In this document: positions 27,848-36,348 of the stretch, in pieces
Numbering within the stretch: position 1 is the first letter of the stretch
Layout: the number at the start of each line of letters is the position of its first letter
NCBI GenBank assembly: GCA_944380855.1
Contig: CALWIW010000003.1
Span: 33,245 to 97,244, forward strand
Direction of reading: 5' to 3'
From: an uncultured Clostridia bacterium
Lineage (GTDB): Bacteria > Bacillota > Clostridia > Oscillospirales > Acutalibacteraceae
Length of the DNA stretch: 64,000 nt
The notes under the pieces: generated by a model
Databases searched by the model: none
The model's input: only the letters and a program-made list of their open reading frames with translations
What the model was told of the DNA's origin: nothing
Position numbers and translations under genes: made by a program

Positions 27848-30265
27848 TTGAAGTACGACCACAAACAGATTGAACCCAAATGGCAAAAGGTTTGGGAGGA
27901 CAGAGGGGTTTTCCATGCAGAGGAAAATTCAGATAAGGAAAAATTTTACGCATTGATTGAGTTCCCGTATCCGTCGGGTCAGGGTTTGCACGTTGGACAC
28001 CCGCGTCCTTATACTGCTCTTGATACGGTGGCAAGAAAAAGACGTCTTCAGGGTTATAACGTATTGTATCCTATAGGCTGGGACGCTTTCGGACTTCCTA
28101 CGGAGAACTACGCTATAAAAAATCATATACATCCTGAAATTGTTACAAAGCAGAATGTGGCAAGATTTAAAAGTCAGATTCAGTCTTTGGGAATTTCTTT
28201 TGACTGGAGCAGAGAGATAAACACAACCGACCCTGAGTACTACAAGTGGACACAGTGGATTTTCCTTCAGCTTTTCAAGCACGGTCTTGCATATAAAAAG
28301 GAAATGGCTGTTAACTGGTGTACCTCATGTAAATGCGTTCTTGCAAACGAAGAGGTTGTAAACGGAACCTGCGAACGCTGCGGCAGTGAAGTTGTAAGAA
28401 AAGTTAAATCCCAGTGGATGCTTAAAATTACAGAATATGCCGACAGACTTATTGAAGACCTTGATTTGGTTGATTATCCCGAAAGAGTAAAGGCACAGCA
28501 GAAGAACTGGATTGGCAAGAGCACAGGTGCTGAGGTTGATTTTACAACTACTACAGGTGACAAGCTTACAATATATACAACGAGACCTGACACACTTTAC
28601 GGTGCTACTTATATGGTTATTTCCCCGGAACACCCGATGATTGAAAAGTGGGCGGGAATAATTGAAAACATGGACGAGGTTAAGGATTATCAGGCTCAGG
28701 CTGCAAGAAAATCCGACTTTGAGCGTACAGAGGTTGCAAAGGACAAGACAGGTGTTCGTCTTGTGGGCGTTGAGGCTGTAAACCCTGTAAACGGTAAAAA
28801 TATACCAATATTTATTTCAGACTATGTTCTTGTTTCCTACGGAACAGGTGCAATAATGGCTGTTCCTGCACATGATACACGTGACTGGGAATTTGCAAAG
28901 AAATTTGATTTGCCTATAATCGAGGTTGTTAAGGGCGGAGATGTTGAGAAAGAAGCCTTTACCGACTGTGCAACAGGCATTATGGTAAATTCCGGCATTT
29001 TGGACGGTCTTTCAGTTGAGGAAGCAAAGAAGAAAATCGTTGAATTCCTTACAGAAAAGGGTATAGGACATGAAAAGGTAAACTTTAAGCTCCGTGACTG
29101 GGTATTCTCACGTCAGAGATACTGGGGCGAGCCTATTCCGATTGTTTACTGTGAGAAGTGCGGTTATGTTCCTCTTGACGAAAGTGAACTTCCTTTAAAA
29201 CTTCCTGAGGTTGAGTCCTACGAGCCTACAGACAACGGAGAATCACCTCTTGCAAATATTACCGACTGGGTAGAAACAACCTGTCCTCACTGCGGAGGAA
29301 AGGCACACAGAGAAACCGATACAATGCCGCAGTGGGCAGGTTCTTCATGGTACTTCCTCAGATATATGGATCCGCACAACGACAAGGCTTTGGCAAGCAA
29401 GGAAGCCATTGAATACTGGTCACCTGTTGACTGGTACAACGGCGGTATGGAGCATACAACACTGCACCTGCTCTACAGCCGTTTCTGGCACAAGTTCCTC
29501 TATGATATAGGCGTTGTTACAACAAAGGAGCCGTACGCTAAGAGAACAAGCCACGGCATGATTTTGGGTGAAGACGGCGGAAAGATGAGTAAATCAAGAG
29601 GCAACGTTGTTAATCCCGACGAGGTTGTTGACGAGTACGGAGCAGACACAATGCGTATGTACGAAATGTTCATAGGCGATTTTGAAAAGGCTGCACCATG
29701 GAAAACCTCAAGCATTAAGGGCTGCAGAAGATTTATCGAGCGTTACTGGAATTTACAGAATATTCTTATTGACGGCGACGAGATAAGGCCAGAGCTTGAA
29801 AGTGCTTTCCACAGAACTATTAAAAAGGTTGGCGATGATATCGAAAACCTGAAATTCAATACTGCTATTGCCGCTTTGATGGCTCTTATAAATGATATTG
29901 CCGCAGTAGGCTCTATAAACAAAAAAGAGCTTTCAATATTCAGCATTTTGCTTAATCCTTTTGCACCTCACGTTACAGAGGAAATGAACCAGCAGTGTGC
30001 TTTGGGCAGCGATATAATTGCAGCTCAGAAGTGGCCTGAGTATGACGAAAGCAAGTGCGTTGAAGCAACTGTTGAAATTGCGGTTCAGGTAAACGGCAAG
30101 ATTAAGGCAAAAATTAATGTTCCGGCAGAATGTGATGAGGAAACAGCATTGAATACCGCAAAGGCAGACGAGAGTGTTTCCAAATTTATTGACGGTATGA
30201 GCATTGTCAAGGAAATTTATGTAAAAGGAAAGCTTATTAACATAGTTGTTAAACCGATGAAATGA
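27848..30265 (+). CDS. leuS: Leucyl-tRNA synthetase
   Basis: This class I synthetase charges tRNA-Leu. The 805-residue product has the HIGH-type motif in [16 protein letters not shown] (about residues 42-57), a zinc-binding insertion ([21 protein letters not shown]), the editing domain ([14 protein letters not shown]), and the KMSKS motif in [10 protein letters not shown] (near 577-586). The start is taken as TTG 27848, eight bases after AAGGAGG (27833-27839). A TTG ten codons upstream lies inside a small hairpin (AGCCGC-TTTT-GCGGCT, 27810-27825). No T-box leader is present, which is notable since synthetase genes in Firmicutes often have one. Confidence 0.98.
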   Translation: MKYDHKQIEPKWQKVWEDRGVFHAEENSDKEKFYALIEFPYPSGQGLHVGHPRPYTALDTVARKRRLQGYNVLYPIGWDAFGLPTENYAIKNHIHPEIVTKQNVARFKSQIQSLGISFDWSREINTTDPEYYKWTQWIFLQLFKHGLAYKKEMAVNWCTSCKCVLANEEVVNGTCERCGSEVVRKVKSQWMLKITEYADRLIEDLDLVDYPERVKAQQKNWIGKSTGAEVDFTTTTGDKLTIYTTRPDTLYGATYMVISPEHPMIEKWAGIIENMDEVKDYQAQAARKSDFERTEVAKDKTGVRLVGVEAVNPVNGKNIPIFISDYVLVSYGTGAIMAVPAHDTRDWEFAKKFDLPIIEVVKGGDVEKEAFTDCATGIMVNSGILDGLSVEEAKKKIVEFLTEKGIGHEKVNFKLRDWVFSRQRYWGEPIPIVYCEKCGYVPLDESELPLKLPEVESYEPTDNGESPLANITDWVETTCPHCGGKAHRETDTMPQWAGSSWYFLRYMDPHNDKALASKEAIEYWSPVDWYNGGMEHTTLHLLYSRFWHKFLYDIGVVTTKEPYAKRTSHGMILGEDGGKMSKSRGNVVNPDEVVDEYGADTMRMYEMFIGDFEKAAPWKTSSIKGCRRFIERYWNLQNILIDGDEIRPELESAFHRTIKKVGDDIENLKFNTAIAALMALINDIAAVGSINKKELSIFSILLNPFAPHVTEEMNQQCALGSDIIAAQKWPEYDESKCVEATVEIAVQVNGKIKAKINVPAECDEETALNTAKADESVSKFIDGMSIVKEIYVKGKLINIVVKPMK

Positions 30266-30302
30266 TTTTTTGATAAAATTCAACTAAATTTTCATTATAC
30301 TA

Positions 30303-30332
30303 TTGACAAGTATGTCAGTTATGTTATATAAT
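30303..30332 (+). promoter_or_regulatory. Promoter of rpsU
   Basis: TTGACA (30303-30308) and TATAAT (30327-30332) are separated by 18 bases. The predicted leader is about 50 bases and can form a small CTGCC/GGCGG stem (30361-30374) ahead of the GGAGGG ribosome binding site. Confidence 0.85.
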
Positions 30333-30390
30333 ATTCCTTGCAATTATGTGCATATAACCCCTGCCTTATGGCGGATGGGAGGGAAGATAG

Positions 30391-30567
30391 ATGGCAGAAG
30401 TTAGACTTAAGGATAACGAATCTCTTGAGAGTGCACTCAGAAGATTTAAAAAGCAGTGTGCAAGAGCCGGCGTTATTGCTGAGGTACGCAAAAGAGAAGC
30501 TTATGAAAAGCCTTCCGTAAAGCGTAAGAAGAAATCCGAAGCAGCTCGCAAACGCAAATATAAATAA
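30391..30567 (+). CDS. rpsU: 30S ribosomal protein S21
   Basis: This short gene encodes 58 residues beginning [18 protein letters not shown] and ending in a basic tail ([15 protein letters not shown]), which is S21. The protein joins the 30S platform late and helps initiation. The ATG is preceded by GGGAGGG. It has its own consensus promoter (30303-30332) and terminator (30576-30610), so it is a single-gene unit. Confidence 0.97.
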   Translation: MAEVRLKDNESLESALRRFKKQCARAGVIAEVRKREAYEKPSVKRKKKSEAARKRKYK

Positions 30568-30575
30568 TTAAAAGC

Positions 30576-30610
30576 AAAAAGCGGACAGGAGCTTTCTTGT
30601 CCGCTTTTTT
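30576..30610 (+). terminator. Terminator after rpsU
   Basis: AAAAAGCGGACA (30576-30587) pairs with TGTCCGCTTTTT (30598-30609), leaving a 10-base loop and ending in six T. It is nine bases after the rpsU stop. Confidence 0.92.
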
Positions 30611-30652
30611 ACTGTATAAGAAAAATTTTTTTAATAGTTGGGGAGTTTTGGC

Positions 30653-30866
30653 AGGTAAAAGTGAAATAAATATAAAATAAAGGTTTATCGTGAACACAGA
30701 CGTTGGTTCACGGCAAAAAAACAGTTAATCGGACTGTTTTTTGCTTATTCCTGTGTGTTTTACCGCATTTTAAGACCTTGGAGGACGCTGTCCTCCAAAC
30801 CGCCAGCCAAAGGGACAGCGTCCCTTTGGAATCCCAAAATTTTCCCAAAAATTTGCTTTACAACAT
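30653..30866. repeat. Dispersed palindromic intergenic repeat, copy 1
   Basis: This gene-free stretch shares its start (GGTAAAAGTGAAAT..., from about 30654), its core and its A/T-rich 3' part (to about 30866) with 58236-58410. The core has two perfect inverted repeats: TTGGAGGAC-GCT-GTCCTCCAA (30778-30798) and CCAAAGGGAC-AGC-GTCCCTTTGG (30807-30829). Their centres, GGACGCTGTCC and GGACAGCGTCC, are reverse complements of each other. Copy 1 also has about 55 extra bases with two further hairpins: CGTGAAC/GTTCACG (30689-30712) and a terminator-like AAAAAACAGT/ACTGTTTTTT (30716-30742). No open reading frame is convincing. Confidence 0.75.
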
Positions 30867-30903
30867 AAAAAGAATTAATATAAAGTTCTGAGGAATGATA
30901 AAG

Positions 30904-31338
30904 ATGAAAAAGGTGCTTATAATTTTAGGTCCCAACCTAAATATGGTGGGCGTTAGGGAAAAGGGCGTTTACGGTACGGAAACCGCCGAAAGCATAAACA
31001 GTCAAATACTTGAAAAAGCACACAGCCTTGAACTTGACTGCGAGATATTTCAGTCAAACCACGAGGGAGATTTAATTGACAAAATACATTCCGCTTTAGG
31101 AAAATATGACGGAGTGGTTATCAACGCAGGTGCTTTGACCCATTACAGCTATGCTCTCCGTGACGCCATAGCATGTGTTAATATTCCTTTTGTGGAGGTT
31201 CATATGTCAAATATCCATAAGAGAGAGGAATTTCGTCACCACTCTGTAATTGCTCCCGTTTGTGTGGGACAGATAGCGGGGTTCGGCAAGCTTGTATATT
31301 TTTTGGGACTTGAGGCATTAAAGGAATTGATGATATGA
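30904..31338 (+). CDS. aroQ: 3-dehydroquinate dehydratase, type II
   Basis: AroQ makes 3-dehydroshikimate in the shikimate pathway. The 144-residue protein has the GPNLNMVGVREKGVYG motif (9-24) with catalytic Tyr23, FQSNHEGDLIDKIH, NAGALTHYSYALRDA and the EVHMSNIHKREEFRHHSV region, all typical of the dodecameric type II enzyme. ATG 30904 is preferred over ATG 30895 because the AGGAA purine run is then eight bases away. Its stop overlaps the next start (ATGA). Confidence 0.97.
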   Translation: MKKVLIILGPNLNMVGVREKGVYGTETAESINSQILEKAHSLELDCEIFQSNHEGDLIDKIHSALGKYDGVVINAGALTHYSYALRDAIACVNIPFVEVHMSNIHKREEFRHHSVIAPVCVGQIAGFGKLVYFLGLEALKELMI

Positions 31339-32423
31339 GTATATACAGCGAAAGAATAAGAAAAATGAGATATTACATCTTTGCTCCTAATGAAGCCATG
31401 CTTTTTACAAAAGATGAGAATATCTATTATTTTACGGGCATGAGACACAGTGAGGGAAGCCTGCTTATAACGGCGGAAAATGCCTATCTTTTTGTGGATT
31501 TCCGTTATGCAGAGGCTGCTCAGAAGCTTGTTACCTCTGCAAAAGTTGTAAACTCCACAGAGCGTGACGAGGATATATGCAAGGCTTGTATTGAAAACGG
31601 AGTTACTCTTTTAAGTCTTGAGGCAAGAAATACAAATGTACTTCAGTACAACAGGCTGGTTAATCTCCTTACAAAAAGAATTTCAATTAAGATTGAATGT
31701 GACGGCGGCTTTGACATGGCAATCTCAAACAACCGCATGATCAAAACTCCCGATGAAATAGAAAAGATGCAGACAGCTCAGAATATAACTGAAAAAGCTT
31801 TGACAGAGGTTTTAAATGATTTAAAGCCGGGAGTTACGGAAAGAGCCATAGCTGTAAGACTTGAGTATCTTATGAAGCTTTACGGGGCGGAGGACGTGTC
31901 CTTTGACCTTATCACTATAACCGGTGAAAATACTTCCCTGCCTCACGGTGTTCCCGGCGACAGAGTCGTAAAGGACGGGGATTTCTTTACCTTTGACATT
32001 GGTGCTGTTTATGAGGGTTATCACAGCGACATGACAAGAACCTTTGGTATCGGTCATATAAGCGAAAAGCAAAAAGAGGTTTACAACATTGTTTTAAAGG
32101 CTCAGATGGCTGCACTTGAAACAATCAGAGACGCAGTGTTTGCAAATCAGGTGGACGCCGCCGCAAGAGATATAATAAAAGCTGCCGGATACGGTGAGTA
32201 TTTCGGCCATGCGACCGGACACGGAGTAGGTCTTGAAATTCATGAAGCACCTACGGTTTCCCCTAAAGGTACAAGGCTTTTAAGTCCGGGAATGGTAATA
32301 ACCGACGAACCGGGAATTTATATACCCGGAGAATTCGGCGTCAGAATAGAGGATATGGTTTTGGTTGAGCACGGCGGACACCGTAATTTTGCCTCGTTTA
32401 CCAAGGATTTGACTATCATATGA
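31335..32423 (+). CDS. pepP: M24 family Xaa-Pro aminopeptidase
   Basis: The 362-residue protein has the creatinase-like N-terminal domain (to about residue 130) and the pita-bread metallopeptidase domain. The two-metal ligands are seen in FTFDIGAVYEGYHSDMTR, GHATGHGVGLEIHEAP, TDEPGIYIPGEFG and VRIEDMV. It removes N-terminal residues preceding proline. It overlaps aroQ by four bases and precedes efp; aroQ-pepP-efp order is common in Firmicutes. The exact dipeptidase/aminopeptidase specificity cannot be read from sequence. Confidence 0.93.
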   Translation: MSIYSERIRKMRYYIFAPNEAMLFTKDENIYYFTGMRHSEGSLLITAENAYLFVDFRYAEAAQKLVTSAKVVNSTERDEDICKACIENGVTLLSLEARNTNVLQYNRLVNLLTKRISIKIECDGGFDMAISNNRMIKTPDEIEKMQTAQNITEKALTEVLNDLKPGVTERAIAVRLEYLMKLYGAEDVSFDLITITGENTSLPHGVPGDRVVKDGDFFTFDIGAVYEGYHSDMTRTFGIGHISEKQKEVYNIVLKAQMAALETIRDAVFANQVDAAARDIIKAAGYGEYFGHATGHGVGLEIHEAPTVSPKGTRLLSPGMVITDEPGIYIPGEFGVRIEDMVLVEHGGHRNFASFTKDLTII

Positions 32424-32442
32424 TTTTTATTGCAAAAAGTCA

Positions 32443-32471
32443 TTGATTTTTATTCGGCTTTTATGTATAAT
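32443..32471 (+). promoter_or_regulatory. Promoter of efp
   Basis: TTGATT (32443-32448) and TATAAT (32466-32471) lie 17 bases apart, about 80 bases before the efp ATG. Confidence 0.75.
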
Positions 32472-32549
32472 ATAATCGTTTAGTACCGACAATTTTTTTT
32501 GTTTGGCACAAAAAGATGCGGCGGAGGAATAAATAGGAGGAATTAATTT

Positions 32550-33107
32550 ATGATATCTGCAGGAGATTTCAGAAACGGCGTTACATTCGAAATGGATGGA
32601 CAGGTTGTTTCTATTATCGAATTTCAGCACGTAAAGCCGGGAAAAGGTGCTGCTTTCGTAAGAACAAAAATCAGAAATGTTATCACCGGTGCTGTTGTTG
32701 AAAAGACTTTCAACCCAAATGATAAATACCCAACTGCTTTTATTGAGAGAAGAGACATGGAGTACAGCTACGAGGACGGAGAACTCTACTACTTCATGGA
32801 TACAGAAACATGGGAGCAGATTCCTATCAACAAGTCAATTGTTGGCGATAACTTTAAGTTTGTTAAGGAAAACATGGTTTGTAAGATTCTTTCTTACAAG
32901 GGCAGCGTTTTCGGTGTAGAGCCGCCTAACTTTGTTGAGCTTATGGTAACAAAGACTGACCCGGGATTTAAGGGCGATACAGCTACAAACGCTACAAAGC
33001 CTGCTACTCTTGAAACAGGTGCTGAAATCAAGGTTCCTCTCTTTATCGACGAGGGCGAAATGATTCAGATCGACACAAGAACAGGCGAGTACATGGGCCG
33101 TGCATAA
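32550..33107 (+). CDS. efp: Elongation factor P
   Basis: EF-P relieves ribosomes stalled at proline runs. The 185-residue protein has the three beta-barrel domains of the family; the loop [13 protein letters not shown] carries Lys32, the site modified in other bacteria, and the C-terminal signature [17 protein letters not shown] is intact. No epmA/epmB or other modification gene is nearby. The RBS is AGGAGG. Confidence 0.98.
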   Translation: MISAGDFRNGVTFEMDGQVVSIIEFQHVKPGKGAAFVRTKIRNVITGAVVEKTFNPNDKYPTAFIERRDMEYSYEDGELYYFMDTETWEQIPINKSIVGDNFKFVKENMVCKILSYKGSVFGVEPPNFVELMVTKTDPGFKGDTATNATKPATLETGAEIKVPLFIDEGEMIQIDTRTGEYMGRA

Positions 33108-33133
33108 TGCACAGAGATTAAGGAGAGTAAATT

Positions 33134-33598
33134 ATGAATCTGAATGAAAAAATTGCTTACATCAGAGGCTTGGCTGAAGGTCTTAATCTTGACCAGTCAA
33201 AGGACGAAGTTAAGGTTCTCAATGCTATTATAGAGCTTTTGGACGATATGGCTTTTACAGTTACTCAGATGGAAGAGCTTTGTGACGATCTTTCAGAGCA
33301 GATTGACGCTGTTGACGAGGATCTCTCATACCTTGAGGATGATTTTTACGAGGATTATGACGAGGACGAGTGCGGCGACGATTGTGACTGCGGCTGCTGC
33401 GGCGGTGACGACGAGGAAGAGGACGTTTACTATGATGTGACATGCCCAACCTGCGGCGAGACAATCAGCGTATCAGAAGACGTTCTTCTTTGTGGCGAAA
33501 TCAACTGCCCTAAGTGCGGCGAAGTTCTTGAGTTCGATTTTTCAGAGCTTGAGGACGAGTGTGACTGCGACTGCGAAGAATGTGCAGAAGACAAGTAA
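33134..33598 (+). CDS. CD1247-like protein with acidic, Cys-rich zinc ribbon
   Basis: The 154-residue protein opens with a helical domain (NLNEKIAYIRGLAEGLNLD..., about 1-75) that I recognise as the CD1247 N-terminal domain of clostridia. A very acidic stretch (about 55-98) containing CGDDCDCGCCGGDD follows, then a zinc ribbon (CPTC...CPKC, about residues 100-125) and an acidic tail with four more cysteines (CDCDCEEC). Function is unknown. The cysteine clusters suggest metal binding. It lies 26 bases after efp with GGAGAG before the ATG, so it is likely co-transcribed with efp. Confidence 0.8.
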   Translation: MNLNEKIAYIRGLAEGLNLDQSKDEVKVLNAIIELLDDMAFTVTQMEELCDDLSEQIDAVDEDLSYLEDDFYEDYDEDECGDDCDCGCCGGDDEEEDVYYDVTCPTCGETISVSEDVLLCGEINCPKCGEVLEFDFSELEDECDCDCEECAEDK

Positions 33599-33626
33599 TT
33601 TAATTTAAAATCTATGTAACAAAACC

Positions 33627-33662
33627 AACACCTTCCGTGTATAATAGCGGGAGGTGTTTTTT
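33627..33662 (+). terminator. Terminator whose 3' arm is the yunB ribosome binding site
   Basis: AACACCTTCC (33627-33636) pairs with GGGAGGTGTT (33649-33658), one G-U, followed by six T. The descending arm contains the SD GGGAGGTG for yunB (ATG 33663). The loop contains TATAAT (33640-33645), so a transcript beginning around 33652 would lack the left arm and keep a usable GAGGTG. Confidence 0.8.
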
Positions 33663-34298
33663 ATGCTTTACAGAAAAACCAAAAGGAAAAAAAGAAAAAT
33701 ATTTAAAAAGTACTTGATTTTCTTTTTTGTTCTTTGCGTGGCGTTGGCGGCTGTGTTTGAATATCAGGTAAAGCCTATACAGGATAATTTTATCAGAACC
33801 AAGGGCAAGGTAGTTGTTCAGAAATGTATTTCAGACGCGGTTACAAAAACCTTGGAGTCTTCTCCCCAAGAGGATTTTGTAAATATTTCTACCGACGGAG
33901 AGGGATTGGTTACTGCGGTAAATACCGACTCAGGCTCGGTAAACAAGTTTAAAAGCGATTTGGAAAAGGAAATAACAGAATCCCTTGAAAAAATACATAC
34001 GGAAAACATAAGCATTCCAATAGGTGCTTTTTCAGGTCTTACCCTGCTTACAGAGGTGGGGCCGGAAATAACCTTCACCTATTTTTTGACCGGAAGCTTT
34101 GAGGCTCAAATTACAGACAGTTTTGAAAGTGCGGGAATAAATCAGACTCTTCATAAGGTAGAACTTCAGGTTAAAGGAACGGTTATTTTGGCGGCTTACG
34201 GCTACGAGGAAGAGATTGAGGTAAATACCAACTATATTATTTCTCAGACAGTTATAGGGGGAGAAGTTCCTCAGTACAGCAGATATTACGGATTGTAG
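33663..34298 (+). CDS. yunB: Sporulation protein YunB
   Basis: The 211-residue protein has a basic N-terminus and a single membrane helix (about residues 14-35, YLIFFFVLCVALAAVFEY), then an extracytoplasmic domain with the family features FIRTKGKVVVQKCISDAV, IPIGAFSGLTLLTEVGPEI and the closing YIISQTVIGGEVPQYSRYYG. In Bacillus yunB is a sigma-E gene needed for efficient sporulation, so the host is probably a spore former. ATG 33663 is placed by the GGGAGGTG at 33649-33656; a start three codons earlier is unlikely. Confidence 0.92.
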   Translation: MLYRKTKRKKRKIFKKYLIFFFVLCVALAAVFEYQVKPIQDNFIRTKGKVVVQKCISDAVTKTLESSPQEDFVNISTDGEGLVTAVNTDSGSVNKFKSDLEKEITESLEKIHTENISIPIGAFSGLTLLTEVGPEITFTYFLTGSFEAQITDSFESAGINQTLHKVELQVKGTVILAAYGYEEEIEVNTNYIISQTVIGGEVPQYSRYYGL

Positions 34299-34377
34299 TG
34301 AAATTATGAATAACGGGAGCAATAATTGACGGTTGTCTGAATATTTTGTTTTTAGTCAAACTCATAACCTTATTCAC

Positions 34378-34406
34378 TTGAAAAAAAGCGTATTTTGTGG
34401 TAGAAT
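34378..34406 (+). promoter_or_regulatory. Promoter of miaB
   Basis: TTGAAA (34378-34383) and TAGAAT (34401-34406) with a 17-base spacer lie about 35 bases before the proposed miaB start. Confidence 0.65.
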
Positions 34407-34442
34407 AACATGATACTACAAGAGAATGGGGGATTTTGTCTG

Positions 34443-35849
34443 TTGATTAAGGACAATATAAACAATTCACCGGAAATTCAAGAAGATTATATAAAACTGA
34501 TTGCAGAAATCATGGAGATAAGAAAAAGGGGCGAAGTGCCTCTTGCCTATATCAGAACCTATGGCTGTCAGCAAAATGTCGCCGACAGCGAAAGAATTAA
34601 AGGTATGCTTTCCATGTGCGGATATCAGTTTACAGATAACCCGAATGAAGCTGATTTTATACTCTTCAACACCTGTGCAGTAAGGGAACACGCCGAGGAC
34701 AGAGTTTTCGGAAACGTGGGAGCTTTGAAATCTTTAAAGAAAAAGCACCCCTCAACGCTTATAGCACTGTGCGGCTGTATGATGGAGCAGGAGCATATAG
34801 CCAACAGGATTTATAAAAGCTTTCCTTTTGTAGGTCTTGTATTCGGCACTCACTGTATGCATATATTCCCGCAGCTTCTGTATAAATCCCTTGTGGACGG
34901 AAAAAGAGTCTTTGAAAGGGATAACGACGACCTTTTGGTTCATGAGGGAATACCTGTAAGGCGTGACGGAAGCTTTAAAGGCTGGCTTCCCATTATGTAT
35001 GGCTGTGACAACTTCTGCACATACTGTATCGTGCCTTATGTAAGAGGCAGAGAGAGAAGCCGTGAAAGCTCTGTTATTATTAAGGAAGCCAAAAGTATGA
35101 TTGAATCAGGCTATAAGGATATAACCTTGCTTGGTCAAAACGTAAATTCCTACGGCAAGGGCCTTGATGAGAAAATCACCTTTGCAGAGCTTTTGAAGAA
35201 GATTGACGATATTGAGGGAGATTACCTTTTAAGGTTTATGACCTCTCACCCTAAGGACTGCACAAAGGAGCTTATCGACACAATGGCGTCGGGAAAACAC
35301 ATAAGCCGTCATTTGCACCTGCCTTTCCAGTCGGGAAGCGACAGAATTCTAAAGCTTATGAACAGACGTTATAATGTTGAAAAGTATCTCAGTATTATAG
35401 ATTATGCAAAAAGCAAAATACCTGATGTTTCTCTTACCAGTGATATTATAGTAGGCTTCCCGGGAGAAACCTATGAGGATTTTAAACAAACCCTGGAGCT
35501 TATAAAAAAGGTGGAGTTTACCTCACTGTTTACTTTTATTTATTCTCCCCGTGTGGGAACTCCTGCGGCTGAAATGGAAGACCCCATACCTTATGAGGAA
35601 AAATCAAAATGGTTTTCCGAGCTTTTGGCTGTACAGGAAGAAATTGCCGCTAAAAGGTGTTCCTCTATGGTAAATACTACCCAGAGAGTTTTGATAGAAA
35701 GTGAAACAGGCAGGGAAGGTATGCTTGCGGCAAGAACCTCGGGCAATATCGTGGTTGAACTGCCGGGAGATAAAAGTCTTATAGGAACTTTTCAAAATGC
35801 CGAAATTACGGAAGCAAGAAACTGGATATTAAAGGGTAAGCTTATTTAA
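34443..35849 (+). CDS. miaB: tRNA-2-methylthio-N6-isopentenyladenosine synthase
   Basis: MiaB adds the methylthio group at A37 of tRNAs reading U-starting codons. The 468-residue protein has the N-terminal [4Fe-4S] domain (RTYGCQQNVADSERIKG, NTCAVREHAEDRVFG, CGCMMEQEH), the radical SAM motif CDNFCTYC (Cys-x3-Cys-x2-Cys) in MYGCDNFCTYCIVPYVRGRE, and a C-terminal TRAM domain. The usual CQMN is CQQN here. The start is most likely TTG 34443 after GGGGGA; CTG 34440 or ATG 34410 are less likely. miaA lies 6 kb downstream, after mutS and mutL. Confidence 0.95.
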   Translation: MIKDNINNSPEIQEDYIKLIAEIMEIRKRGEVPLAYIRTYGCQQNVADSERIKGMLSMCGYQFTDNPNEADFILFNTCAVREHAEDRVFGNVGALKSLKKKHPSTLIALCGCMMEQEHIANRIYKSFPFVGLVFGTHCMHIFPQLLYKSLVDGKRVFERDNDDLLVHEGIPVRRDGSFKGWLPIMYGCDNFCTYCIVPYVRGRERSRESSVIIKEAKSMIESGYKDITLLGQNVNSYGKGLDEKITFAELLKKIDDIEGDYLLRFMTSHPKDCTKELIDTMASGKHISRHLHLPFQSGSDRILKLMNRRYNVEKYLSIIDYAKSKIPDVSLTSDIIVGFPGETYEDFKQTLELIKKVEFTSLFTFIYSPRVGTPAAEMEDPIPYEEKSKWFSELLAVQEEIAAKRCSSMVNTTQRVLIESETGREGMLAARTSGNIVVELPGDKSLIGTFQNAEITEARNWILKGKLI

Positions 35850-35901
35850 ACAGTAATGAAAAATATAAATATATGACAATAGAAAACGGAGGAAAATTAA
35901 A

Positions 35902-36309
35902 ATGGATATTATTGAGATGACAAGAGATTTAGGAAGAGCATTACAGCAGGAGGAAAGCTTTAAAAGTCTTATGGATGCTCAGAAAAAGGCTGACGCTGAC
36001 ATTGATTTGCAAAGACTTATCGGCGAGTTTAACCTCAAAAGAATGGCTATAAACAACGAGGCTTCCAAGGAAGACAGAAATGACGATAAACTCAGGGAGC
36101 TTAACGCAGAAATGCGTCATGTATACGCAGAAATAATGAAAAACGAAAACATGACAGCCTATAACAAGGCTAAGGAAGAGTTTGACGCTATTATGCAGAG
36201 AGTTACCGCTATTATTACTCAGTGTGCTGAGGGTGCAGACCCTGCTACAGCCGACTACTCACAGTCAAGCTGTTCCGGAAGCTGCTCTACCTGCGGCGGA
36301 TGCGGCTGA
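35902..36309 (+). CDS. YlbF/YmcA family protein with Cys-rich tail
   Basis: The 135-residue protein is a helical YlbF/YmcA-type protein (MDIIEMTRDLGRALQQEESFKSLMDAQKKADAD...). In Bacillus, YlbF, YmcA and YaaT form an Fe-S complex that steers RNase Y and affects competence and sporulation. The C-terminal tail CSGSCSTCGGCG (four Cys) is consistent with cluster binding. It follows miaB by about 50 bases (AACGGAGGA before ATG) and precedes mutS; ymcA also neighbours miaB and mutS in Bacillus. Confidence 0.85.
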   Translation: MDIIEMTRDLGRALQQEESFKSLMDAQKKADADIDLQRLIGEFNLKRMAINNEASKEDRNDDKLRELNAEMRHVYAEIMKNENMTAYNKAKEEFDAIMQRVTAIITQCAEGADPATADYSQSSCSGSCSTCGGCG

Positions 36310-36348
36310 TAAAATTTTTCTCCCAATATGACGAAAGGAAGTATGAAA

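Noticed and set aside
30338-30520. 60-codon frame overlapping the start of rpsU
   Set aside because: Out of frame with the clear S21 gene, whose product, RBS, promoter and terminator are unambiguous.
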